Below are positions 49,901-59,000 of a stretch of 64,000 nt of DNA, piece after piece. The position numbers and the translations under genes were made by a program. The stretch is taken from the NCBI RefSeq assembly GCF_003258315.1, contig NZ_CP030032.1:596001-660000 (forward strand), in the 5' to 3' direction. The stretch's first letter is position 1. The number at the start of each line of letters is the position of its first letter. Source of the DNA: Bradymonas sediminis. Its GTDB lineage: Bacteria; Myxococcota_A; Bradymonadia; Bradymonadales; Bradymonadaceae. The notes under the pieces were generated by a model. The model searched no databases. It saw nothing but the letters and a program-made list of their open reading frames with translations, and was not told the origin of the DNA.

Positions 49901-51068
49901 GGATAGTCCTTAGTCGCATATCTCCACCGTCTAGGTCGAGACGGTTCCCCCGCAGACGCGGGGATAGTCCTATGTTCGTGATCAGCGGCAAGGTCAGCAT
50001 GTCGGTTCCCCCGCAGACGCGGGGATAGTCCTCCGCCCTGGTCTGATTCAGCCCGGTTCGTGCGGGTTCCCCCGCAGACGCGGGGATAGTCCTATGCTTT
50101 GATACTCGTCAGACATAACGATGCGGGTTCCCCCGCAGACGCGGGGATAGTCCCACATGACAAGCAACGACAAAAGCCTGATCGAAGGTTCCCCCGCAGA
50201 CGCGGGGATAGTCCATGTCCGCGCGTCAGTTCGCCAGTTGGGTCGCAGGTTCCCCCGCAGACGCGGGGATAGTCCCTTCGGGGACACCATGCACCTGGAG
50301 ACGATATCGGTTCCCCCGCAGACGCGGGGATAGTCCCGCGCAGATCGATTGCCTTCTCAACCTGCCTATGGTTCCCCCGCAGACGCGGGGATAGTCCCAC
50401 GGTCGGCGAGAACCGCAACGTCTATATGCCGGTTCCCCCGCAGACGCGGGGATAGTCCCATATCTCGGCCAGACTTGTCCGACTGGCTGCCGGTTCCCCC
50501 GCAGACGCGGGGATAGTCCTGCCGCTTGGTACCTAAGAAGAATATAGGAACCGGTTCCCCCGCAGACGCGGGGATAGTCCTTATTCGGTATAAGCCGCGA
50601 AGCCATCATCAACGGTTCCCCCGCAGACGCGGGGATAGTCCTCAAGAACGCCCGCATTAAGGCGGGTATCAGCCGGTTCCCCCGCAGACGCGGGGATAGT
50701 CCCCTGTACGGGGCGAACCTGATCGGGGCGGATCTGGTTCCCCCGCAGACGCGGGGATAGTCCTTACAATCAAACAACTCACCAACATCCACGCGTGGTT
50801 CCCCCGCAGACGCGGGGATAGTCCTCCCGATACGGACATCGTACGGGATGAGTGGCTGGTTCCCCCGCAGACGCGGGGATAGTCCCGGCTCGCTGATCTC
50901 GCCACGGAGCTGCGCGACGGTTCCCCCGCAGACGCGGGGATAGTCCCGAGCGAGACGCCCTGATGCGCCGCATTGCGCTGGTTCCCCCGCAGACGCGGGG
51001 ATAGTCCCCCTTCATCGACCACATCGGCACCAGACCTTTGGGTTCCCCCGCAGACGCAGGGATACTCT
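46954..51068 (+). CRISPR. type I-E CRISPR array, 68 repeats and 67 spacers
   Basis: The repeat is 28 nt, opening GGTTCCCCCGCAG and ending GGGGATAGTCC. A 6-bp stem (CCCCGC/GCGGGG) closes an AGAC loop. All 68 repeats start at 46954 plus a multiple of 61, so every spacer is 33 nt with no exception. Repeats 1-67 read as identical; repeat 68 (51041-51068) has three changes and marks the distal end. The leader is on the left, so transcription is rightward, which also places the ATAGTCC handle correctly 5' of each spacer. 33 spacers start with C, 32 with T, one with G (spacer 11) and one with A (spacer 54). Spacers 38, 42 and 43 repeat spacers 34, 40 and 41 exactly. If the first base is PAM-derived, guides are 32 nt. 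Confidence 0.99.
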
Positions 51069-51247
51069 CCACCCAATCGCGTGTCTTGCCGAACCGCTGC
51101 GAACCGGAACGCCCTGCCCGACCGCCGCCAACCTTCTGACGCGCTGCGCTCGCCATCTTCCCCCAAGGGGATGAGCTGCTATTGGGTGCCTGGGCGCTTC
51201 GCGTGGGTGGTGGATTGGGCCGGGGGGGGATCCATCGCGAGCCCATA
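51069..51247. other. CRISPR trailer region
   Basis: 179 bp between the last, degenerate repeat and copy B of the flanking element. GC-rich, with no repeat-like or coding structure I can support. Confidence 0.5.
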
Positions 51248-51570
51248 TTTGAGGGGTTGTCCCCAACCCCCGGCCCTTACGCGCCTCTCGGGAGGGGCGA
51301 GGGCGTCCAAGGTGGAACCGTTGGCGCGGCTTTGTCGGGCGCGGGCCTCGATTATACGGCGTGCGAGCGCGAATTTGAGGGCCAAGGCCTCAAATCTGGG
51401 CATCGACGGGCAGTTTCGCGGGCCCGGGACCCCTCAAAGTTGAGCTAGGAGGCTCGTTTTTGCGGGGGAGGGCCCAAAAAATGGGCCGAGGGTTGTGTTT
51501 TGTGAGGGCCCAGGGCGTGTCAGGCGGCGAAGGGGCGGCGAGCCAGTAGGGGAGCGGCCTGCGGGGGGCG
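51248..51570. repeat. copy B of the diverged hairpin-rich element
   Basis: In direct orientation relative to copy A: TTTGAGGGG, CTCTCGGGAGGGGCGAGGGCGT, and later GGGCGTGTCAGGC. GGCCTC-type motifs recur at about 51343, 51386, 51430 and 51471 (41-44 bp apart). It is clearly diverged from copy A. It ends just before a relic CRISPR repeat at 51571. Confidence 0.75.
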
Positions 51571-51598
51571 GGTTCCCCCGCACTCGCGCGGCTAAACC
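51571..51598 (+). repeat. solitary relic CRISPR repeat
   Basis: The first 12 bases match the array repeat (GGTTCCCCCGCA); over 28 bases there are six mismatches. It ends GGCTAAACC, closer to the TAAACC ending of many I-E repeats than to the TAGTCC of this array. It is 530 bp from repeat 68, not a multiple of 61. Confidence 0.6.
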
Positions 51599-51803
51599 GC
51601 ATAAATCACGCCTGCTTTGGGAGCAGGACGCCTTGGCTTCCCGCTAACCCCAAAAACATCCCCGCCGCACTCGTTGCCAATGGCGGTTAATCCACCGCAT
51701 TACGACAAAACAACCGCCCCGCCCACCTGAAATCCCCGCCCCTTTGCGCTAAGCTAACCCCGTCGGTCCGGCGAGTTAAACCCACCCAGACGAGGGGATG
51801 CAG

Positions 51804-52010
51804 ATGAAGGAAGAGAAGGTCGTGAGCTTGAGCGCGCATACGCGGGCGAAGGGGCTGCCGTTTTATACCCGGGAGCTCTTCGCGCATGTGGCGGAGCTCT
51901 CGAAAGAGGAGCAGATGCAGGCGTTTCGAAGCCTGCTGGTGGGGGCGGATTTCGGGGCGATCGGAGCGCGGCTCAGGGGGCGCGGCGGGCTGGTCTGTTG
52001 GGATGAGTGA
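51804..52010 (+). CDS. small protein of unknown function
   Basis: Starting at the ATG at 51804, which has GAGGGG six bases upstream, this gives 68 residues (MKEEKVVSLSAHTRAKGLPF and on), helical and charged, ending in GGLVCWDE. The ATG at 51798 is an alternative start but leaves no room for a ribosome-binding site. I see no family signature. The 200 bp before it (51599-51797) holds nothing else. It begins a run of small genes on the plus strand. Confidence 0.55.
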   Translation: MKEEKVVSLSAHTRAKGLPFYTRELFAHVAELSKEEQMQAFRSLLVGADFGAIGARLRGRGGLVCWDE

Positions 52011-52171
52011 GCCCTTGGGATGCTTGACCCGAAGCTCGGCGCACCGCCGGGCTTTTATGCGCTCGACGCCTGGCGGAGATTTTGCGCGGGGCGGGCGTCG
52101 ATGCTAAAGCACTCCTCGCCGATTCGGCCCAGGACTAATGAAGGCGATTGCGCTATCGAAGAGGGACAAAA

Positions 52172-52537
52172 ATGAAGACGACGCCCGAGCATAATGAGCG
52201 GATGCGGACGATGACGTTCGCCCAAGTCTACCCGCACTATATCACCAAGGTCGAGAAGAAGGGCCGGACTCAGGCTGAGCTGCTTGAGGTCATCGAGTGG
52301 CTCACCGGCTTCGACGCGGCGCGGTTGCAGGCGCTAATCGAGGAGGAGGCGACCTTCGAGGAATTCTTCGCGCGGGCGGACTTAAACCCGAACGCCGAGC
52401 TGATTACGGGCTCGATTTGCGGCTACCGCGTCGAGGAGATTCTCAACCCCGTCACCCGCCAAGTCCGGTATCTGGACAAGCTCGTCGACGAGCTTGCCAA
52501 GGGGAAGAAAATGGACAAGATTCTTCGCGCGGGCTGA
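52172..52537 (+). CDS. DUF2200 domain protein
   Basis: The 121-residue protein matches DUF2200 over its whole length: [52 protein letters not shown] and a tail [20 protein letters not shown]. The family is small, cytosolic and uncharacterised, often found with DUF1801 neighbours in bacterial genomes. GAGGGA lies five bases before the ATG at 52172, which is why I used it over 52148. A DUF1801 gene follows 38 bp later, so they may share a transcript. Confidence 0.85.
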   Translation: MKTTPEHNERMRTMTFAQVYPHYITKVEKKGRTQAELLEVIEWLTGFDAARLQALIEEEATFEEFFARADLNPNAELITGSICGYRVEEILNPVTRQVRYLDKLVDELAKGKKMDKILRAG

Positions 52538-52575
52538 GCGAGAAATAATCATCAATAATGCGCTAAGAGGTTGAG

Positions 52576-53013
52576 ATGGCGAAGAAAAATAAGACGACCC
52601 AGACCGACGTCGATGTCTTTGAGTTCATCGAGTCCTATGTCGACAAAGAGCAGAAAAAAGAGGACAGCCACGAGCTGATTCGGCTGATGACGCAGTGGTC
52701 CGGCTTCGAGCCGAAGATGTGGGGGCCGACGATTATCGGCTTTGGCAGCTACCATTATAAATACGCCAGCGGGCACGAGGGGGACGCGGCGATGCTCGGC
52801 TTCTCGCCGCGCAAAGCCCAGTTCTCGCTCTATGTCTACTCGGACACCGAGAAGAGCCAGCGCCTCCTGGAGGACCTGGGAAAATTCAAAATGGGCAAGG
52901 CGTGCATCTATATAAAAAAGCTCTCAGACATCAATGTCGAGGTCTTAAAAGAGCTGTGCATAAAGACCATCGCCTACCTCAACGAGCATCACGAATGCGC
53001 CTGCCATACATAA
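52576..53013 (+). CDS. DUF1801 (YdhG-like) protein
   Basis: The 145-residue protein fits the DUF1801/YdhG family: VDVFEFIESYVDKEQKKED at the N-terminus, GFEPKMWGPTIIGFGSYHYK, GFSPRKAQFSLYVY and LLEDLGKFKMGKACIYIKKL. These proteins adopt an alpha-beta fold; a role in stress or metal sensing has been suggested in some relatives but none is established here. CACHT at the end adds two Cys and a His not typical of the family. GAGG precedes the ATG. It follows the DUF2200 gene by 38 bp. Confidence 0.87.
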   Translation: MAKKNKTTQTDVDVFEFIESYVDKEQKKEDSHELIRLMTQWSGFEPKMWGPTIIGFGSYHYKYASGHEGDAAMLGFSPRKAQFSLYVYSDTEKSQRLLEDLGKFKMGKACIYIKKLSDINVEVLKELCIKTIAYLNEHHECACHT

Positions 53014-53033
53014 GGTTGGCCCGGGCGCCCGCG

Positions 53034-53744
53034 CTACTGAATAAACATCGCGTCCCCCAGATAATCGATCTCGGCGGGGTCCAAAACGCCCAGGGTCTCG
53101 GGCTGTAAGGCCGCGCGAAGCGCCGCCATGGCGACCTTCTCCAGGCGCACGCCCGGGGTTTGCAGGAGCCAATTTTGCAGGGCGCTGACCTCGCCGGTTT
53201 CCAGCAAATCTTCGGTGCTCTGGGTCGGCATGGCGGCCAGCGCGCCGAAGAGGCCGAGGGTGCCGTCGTGGATAAACGACGGGCGCAAGATCGCCGTTGG
53301 GATCGCCACGCCTTGCAGGTCCGACTCGGCGTCGAGCTTGGTCTGCAGATAGCCCTGGGGCAGGCCGGGCGGGAGTTGATCCGCCGAGATAAACACGAAT
53401 TTTCCCACCCCCATCTCGGCCGCTTTGCGCGCCGCCAGCGCGACCGACTCGCGGTGCAGGCGCGCGAAGCTCTGCCCGCTCGCCGGGTCTTCTTCGCCGA
53501 TGCCCACCGCGTGGATCAGCGCGTCACAGCCGGCCAGGGCGCTGCCCCAATCACCCAGCTCGCCATCGGCGCCCAGAATATTAGATTGCACCCATTCGAC
53601 GCCCTCCACCCACGGCTCCTCGATCGCCGGGCGCCCGCCACGCGATACCGACACCGGCTCATGCCCCATCGCAACGACCAATCGACAGATTTCTCTGCCC
53701 AAAAAACCGCTGCCTCCGAGTATATAAATTTTCCGACGACGCAT
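53034..53744 (-). CDS. NAD(P)-binding atypical SDR
   Basis: The 236-residue protein starts MRRRKIYILGGSGFLGREIC, an atypical-SDR nucleotide loop (GGSGFLGRE), followed by VSVSRGGRP where Arg would favour NADP. CDALIHAVGIGEEDP and VGKFVFISADQL continue the Rossmann pattern. The catalytic Tyr of classical SDRs is not at the usual place, though GYLQTKLDAESDLQ near residue 128 has the Tyr-Lys spacing (YLQTK). NDUFA9-like and NmrA-like proteins share this layout. It is convergent with the DUF1801 gene. Function is open. Confidence 0.85.
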   Translation of the reverse strand: MRRRKIYILGGSGFLGREICRLVVAMGHEPVSVSRGGRPAIEEPWVEGVEWVQSNILGADGELGDWGSALAGCDALIHAVGIGEEDPASGQSFARLHRESVALAARKAAEMGVGKFVFISADQLPPGLPQGYLQTKLDAESDLQGVAIPTAILRPSFIHDGTLGLFGALAAMPTQSTEDLLETGEVSALQNWLLQTPGVRLEKVAMAALRAALQPETLGVLDPAEIDYLGDAMFIQ

Positions 53745-53946
53745 AATAAACCCCGTATTACGGTGAAATGATTGAGGCGTGGTTAGTTTTTTTCATTGAC
53801 GCAACCAACTCATATTAGGCAAGGTGGAGCTGGATTGAAAATACCCTTCGAACCTTAAAAATGCTGCACTTTCCTTCGTTTCTTGGTTGTTCCCTGCGCG
53901 ACCAAGATATCGGAGTATAGTCGCGTGTTCGCGATGAGAAAAATCT

Positions 53947-55338
53947 ATGGCTAAATATATACCCATTGGCGAGCCGATGAATGAATCGGAGCGCGAAGGC
54001 ATTCGCCAACTGCGCGACGAATTGCCCGATCACTATACCGTGATCGGCAATTTTGATCTGCAATTGCCGCGGCGCAGCAATACCTTTGAGTATGACGCGG
54101 TCGTGGTCGGTGAGTGGGGGATTTACGCGGTAGAGATTCGCGGTTGGGATGGCCCAATCTATGGCGATATTCGGCGCTGGGAGCTTGATTGGGGCAGGGT
54201 GCAAAACCCGTTCATCCGTATTGAGGCCAAGGCCAAAGCTCTGCGCGATGTTTTAGTGCGCTCGGTGCGGGACTTCCCCGACGAGCTCTTCTGCGAAGCG
54301 GTCGTCTTCTTGACCGGAACCGAGACCGAGATACACGTCAAAGACCCTCGAAATCGGCGCCTGCTGTGCCCGGGGGAGCTCTATGATTTCTTCGTGGACC
54401 ACGACCGAATCTACGAATTGGGCCCGGGACCGCTGCTTGACCAGCGCAAGCGTGAAGCGCTGGTCGACGCGCTCATTCCGCTGGCCAGGAAGCGCTCTTT
54501 GCTGCCGGTGATTCGAAACTTCGACGTGCTCGGCGAGCTGGTCAATGAGGAGCGGACGCCCTATCGCGAGTTCGTCGGGCGCCATCGCCTGCTCAAGTCG
54601 CGCGGCAAGGTGCGCATTAAGGCGTACGCGATGGACCCGTTGATGGCGCCAGAGCAGCAGGAGCACGAGTATAATCGCGCGCTGCGCGATATGGAGGCGC
54701 TGATCGCGCTGGAGGATAACCCGTATGTCGCGCGCCCCTACGAGATGTTGCTCGACCGCGAAGATGAGCTCACCGTCTATCTGGTCAGCGAGTGGGTCGG
54801 AAAGCGCACGCTCGCCGACTATATCCAGGCCCTGGACTATACGGCGATCACCGAGCGCCAACACGGCGAGATGAAGCAATTCGCGCATCATCTATTGTCC
54901 GCGATTTCCTATATGCACGCGCGCGGGATCATTCACCGCAACCTGCACCCGCAGGTCATCTATCTGCGCCACCCGAGCACCGGTGTGTCGCTGAAGATCG
55001 CCGATTTTGACTACGCGCGAGTCGCGAACCTGAAGTCCATCGCCTGCGACGCCGGCGAGTTCGGCACCCACGGCTATATCGCCCCCGAGCTGTGGATGAC
55101 CGATGACTACGACCACCGGGTCGATATCTTCTCGGCCGCCGCGATGATCTACGAGTTATTCACTGGCCGAAAGCTCTACAATAGCCTCTCGGAGATGCTC
55201 AAACACGACGCGATCTGGCAGGAGCGCCGCGAGTCGGTCGCGTGTGAGGTGCTGCGCGAGATTCTCTCGATGATGATCGCCACCGAGCCCGAAGGACGCC
55301 AGGCCGGGCTCGAGCGCGCGTTGATCTATTTTGCCTGA
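53947..55338 (+). CDS. NERD domain fused to a degenerate protein kinase
   Basis: The 463-residue protein opens with a NERD (nuclease-related) region (about 10-125): GEPMNESEREGIRQLRDEL, then NTFEYDAVVVGEWGIYAVEI. The Asp and Glu of the nuclease core are kept (YDAVVV, VEI), but the usual Lys of the ExK pair is Arg (EIRGWDG). A kinase-like domain follows (about 210-460): VRIKAYAM for the Lys, IIHRNLHPQVIYL for the catalytic loop (HRN, not HRD), IADFDYARV in place of DFG, and THGYIAPELW. With Asp missing from HRD and Gly from DFG, it is probably a pseudokinase. NERD-kinase proteins occur in defence contexts such as PglW of the Pgl/BREX systems. This smaller form near a CRISPR locus may be a sensor or nuclease; that is inferred. 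Confidence 0.88.
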   Translation: MAKYIPIGEPMNESEREGIRQLRDELPDHYTVIGNFDLQLPRRSNTFEYDAVVVGEWGIYAVEIRGWDGPIYGDIRRWELDWGRVQNPFIRIEAKAKALRDVLVRSVRDFPDELFCEAVVFLTGTETEIHVKDPRNRRLLCPGELYDFFVDHDRIYELGPGPLLDQRKREALVDALIPLARKRSLLPVIRNFDVLGELVNEERTPYREFVGRHRLLKSRGKVRIKAYAMDPLMAPEQQEHEYNRALRDMEALIALEDNPYVARPYEMLLDREDELTVYLVSEWVGKRTLADYIQALDYTAITERQHGEMKQFAHHLLSAISYMHARGIIHRNLHPQVIYLRHPSTGVSLKIADFDYARVANLKSIACDAGEFGTHGYIAPELWMTDDYDHRVDIFSAAAMIYELFTGRKLYNSLSEMLKHDAIWQERRESVACEVLREILSMMIATEPEGRQAGLERALIYFA

Positions 55339-55370
55339 GCCCTACCCGACGAAAAAGTTCATAAACCCAT

Positions 55371-55397
55371 TTGACTTCCACCCCCCGGGGCTATAGT
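55371..55397 (+). promoter_or_regulatory. candidate rpoBC promoter
   Basis: TTGACT (55371-55376) and TATAGT (55392-55397) are 15 bases apart. If used, the rpoB leader would be about 650 nt long. Confidence 0.35.
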
Positions 55398-55435
55398 TTG
55401 GCTCGCCTTGATTCGGGTGAGAACTCTCCTGCCGC

Positions 55436-55509
55436 TTAAAACCGCGCGGCGGGCGCGTTCGAGGAAGACCCCAAGGATGGCCAAAATAGGAAGTAAATCG
55501 CGGTTTTAA
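55436..55509. promoter_or_regulatory. long-range inverted repeat in the rpoB leader
   Basis: TTAAAACCGCG (55436-55446) pairs with CGCGGTTTTAA (55499-55509), closing a 52-nt loop just downstream of the candidate promoter. It could form a leader RNA structure. Confidence 0.4.
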
Positions 55510-56053
55510 ATGGATCGGCGCCGGGTATATTGATCTCCCGCGCGTCCCGATCACAGAAAGTAGACGCAGATTAAGTTGCCCTCTCCGTAACGAACGGTTG
55601 AGTTGCGACTTGTCAAGCGTCTCTTAATATGTTCAAAGGTGGCGCTGTCAAAGGTAGTCGCTTTTTGTGTGTTGTTGCATTCATAGCTGCTGGGGCAATA
55701 CGTGCTCGCCCAATTTATGGGACGGGTTTGTCTGGCGTGACCCCAAAAGCTAACGATTTAAAAGATATAAGATATGTCCGAATCGAAATCGATGCAGAAC
55801 CCAGTGTTTTGTTGCGCGCCTTCTGGCGTTGGCAGTCGGATTATTGAGTTGAGGCGTATCATCACGTCTGCGACGTAAATCAGCACCCGTTATACCGCCA
55901 GGCCCGCAGGGCCAACCCGACGGGCATCCGCTGATAGCGTGCCCCGGTAATAATAAAGTTGAGATTCAAGTCCGTAAGATGGCCGCGCTACCAGATATGC
56001 CGGTCAGTTTACCGTCACTGAATTCCGCTCAATCGAGCTCCAAGGAGAGATGA

Positions 56054-59000
56054 ATGGGTAAGACGATCAAAGAGAACTTCCGAATCCGTAAGGACTACGG
56101 AACCATCAAAAAGGTCGCTGAGATACCCAACCTCATCGACGTTCAGCGTCGATCGTATCTAGAGTTTTTGCAGACCGACGTCGCGCCCGAAGAGCGCGAG
56201 GACATCGGTTTGCAAGGCGTTTTCAAAAGCGTCTTCCCGATCGAGGATTATCATAAGACCTCGACCCTGGAATTTCTCAGCTACGAGTTGGGCAAACCCA
56301 AATACGATATCGAAGAATGTGGCGCGCGTGGCATGACCTACGCGGCGCCCATCAAGGTCGCCATTCGCCTGGCCATCTGGGATGTCGACGAAGACACCGG
56401 CACGCGCACGATGTGTGACGCGAAGCAAAACGAGGTCTTCTTCGGCGAGATTCCGCTGATGACCGAGAGCGGTACCTTCATTATCAACGGCACCGAACGC
56501 GTTATCGTCAGCCAGCTGCATCGCTCGCCGGGCGCCTTCTTCAACCACGATAGTGGTAAGAAGCACTCGTCGGGTAAGTTGCTTTATTCGGCGCGCGTGA
56601 TCCCGTATCGCGGCTCCTGGCTCGATCTTGAGTTCGGCTCCAAGGACATCATGCACGTGCGGATCGACCGCAAGCGCAAGATGCCGGCGACCGTGCTTCT
56701 GCGCGCTCTCGGCTACTCCGCCGAAGAGCTGCTCACCTATTATTACGACAAAGAGACCATCGTCTTTGAGAACGGTGAGTACCTCAAAGACGTCAACCTC
56801 GACGTCCTTCGCGGCCAGGTCGCGTCGGTCGACGTGGTCGACTCCGAGGGCAACGTGATCGTGAAGTCGGGTAAGAAATTTACCCGCAGCGCGATCCGTA
56901 AGCTCGCCAAGGCCGAGATCACGCGCATCCCGATCTCCTTCGAAGAGCTGATGGGCAAGATCGCCGCCGAGGACATCTTCGATGCCTCCACCGGTGAAGT
57001 CCTGGTCGAGGTCAACGAGGAGTTGACCGAGAAGTCGATCAAGGAGCTTGAGGCGCGCGAGATTGAGCAGATTGACGTGCTCTTTATCGATAACGTTAAC
57101 GCCGGCTCCTACCTGCGCGACACGCTCGAAGCCGACTCGATCTCGACGCCCGAAGAGGCGATCCTCGAGATCTATCAGCGCCTTCGCCCGGGCGACCCGC
57201 CCACCACCGAGCAGGCGCAGAACCTGTTCGACAACCTCTTCTTCAACCCCGAGCGCTACGACCTCTCCAAGGTCGGTCGCTTGAAGTTGAACTATAAATT
57301 CCACCGCAAGACGGTCGAGCCGCTCGAAGAACGTGAGCGCGAGCTCGAGCAGGCCTATGAAGAGGCCACCTCGGACGATGAGCGTCTCAAGATCGAAGCC
57401 GAGCTCGAGAAAGCCCGCGAGGCGCTTGATCCGTGGCGCATCCAGACCCTTCGCGAGGAAGATATCCTCGAGACGGTGCGCTACCTCATCGATCTTCGCA
57501 CCGGTAAAGGCTCCATCGACGATATCGACCACCTCGGTAACCGTCGTGTCCGTACCGTCGGCGAGCTCCTTGAGAATCAGTACCGCATCGGTCTGGTCCG
57601 CATGGAGCGTGGCATCCAGGAGCGCATGACGCTGTCTCAAGAGATTGAGACGCTGATGCCCGACGACCTGATCAACGCCAAGCCGGTCAGCGCGGTCATT
57701 AAAGAGTATTTTGGCTCCAGCCAGCTCTCGCAGTTTATGGACCAGAATAACCCCTTGAGTGAGGTCGCGCATAAGCGTCGTCTCTCAGCGCTTGGGCCGG
57801 GTGGTTTGACCCGCGACCGCGCAGGCTTCGAAGTACGTGACGTCCACGTGACTCACTACGGTCGTATCTGCCCGATTGAGACGCCCGAGGGGCCGAATAT
57901 TGGTCTGATTACCTCGCTGGCGACCTACGGCCGCATCAACGATTACGGTTTTATTGAGACCCCGTATCGTAGCGCCGCCGACGGTAAAGCGAGCACCAAC
58001 GTGCGCTATTATTCGGCGCTCGAAGAAGAGAATAACGTCATCGCCCAGGCGAACTCGGAGCTTGATGACGAAGGGAACTTCACCAGCGAGTTGGTCGCCG
58101 CGCGTATCAACGGCGAGACCACGATGGTGGCGCCCGAAGAAGTCACGCTGATGGACGTGAGTCCGAAGCAGCTTGTCAGCGTCGGCGCTGGCCTGATTCC
58201 GTTCCTCGAGAACGATGACGCCAACCGTGCTTTGATGGGTTCCAACATGCAGCGTCAGGCGGTGCCGCTTATCGCCACCGACGCCCCGTTCGTGGGCACC
58301 GGTATCGAGAGCGCCATCGCGCGTGACTCCGGCGTGCTTATCGTCGCCGACCACGCGGGTGTTGTTGAGAGCGTCGACGCCCAGCGCATCGTCGTTCGCC
58401 CGGACGCCGGCGTCGACGATGAATTCGTCAAGCCGGACATCTATAACCTGGTTAAATTTACGCGTTCCAACCAGGGAACGTGTATCAACCAGAAGCCGAT
58501 CGTGTCGGTGGGTGACCGGGTTAAGAAGGGCGAGATCATCGCCGACGGCCCGTCCACCGAGCGTGGCGAGTTGGCCCTGGGTCGCAATATCACCGTCGCT
58601 TTCATGCCGTGGAACGGCTACAACTTTGAGGACTCCATCCTCATTAGTGAGCGTCTGGTCAAAGACGACGTGTTCACCTCGATGCATATCGAGGAGTACG
58701 AGTGCACCGCGCGTGACACCAAGCTCGGCGAAGAAGAGATCACCCGCGATATCCCGAACGTCGGCGAAGAAGCGCTTAAAGACCTCGACGAGGCAGGCGT
58801 TGTTCGCGTCGGTGCCGAAGTCGGCACCGATGATATCCTGGTCGGCAAGATCACCCCGAAGGGCGAAACGCAGCTGTCGCCCGAAGAGAAACTCCTTCGC
58901 GCCATCTTCGGCGAGAAGGCCGGTGATGTCCGTGACACCTCGCTTCGCATGAGCCCGGGCGCACGCGGTACGGTTATTGGCGCGAAAGTTTTCTACCGCG

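Larger units (their letters stand above)
55339..56053. other. 715-bp rpoB leader region
   Basis: No gene here is convincing; a 72-codon ORF at 55629 has poor coding character and no clear ribosome-binding site. The region holds a candidate promoter (55371-55397) and an 11-bp inverted repeat (55436-55446 with 55499-55509). rplJ/rplL, which usually precede rpoB, are absent. AAGGAGAG (56042-56049) is a strong site for rpoB. Confidence 0.7.

Noticed and set aside
46954-51068. Self-targeting spacers within this window
   Set aside because: By eye I found no spacer matching a gene in the window. A genome-wide search was not possible, so this is only a local negative.
47176-51246. Minus-strand ORFs with repeated GLSPRLRGN, TIPASAGEP and DYPRVCGGT peptides
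   Set aside because: These are translations of the CRISPR repeat read through 61-bp units, a well-known false call in I-E arrays. They have no coding signal of their own.
45518-51570. Flanking repeats as ends of an insertion sequence
   Set aside because: They are direct, not inverted, and no transposase or target-site duplication is present.
55629-55847. A 72-codon ORF in the rpoB leader
   Set aside because: It has weak start context, atypical codon use and no domain. I treat the region as leader.
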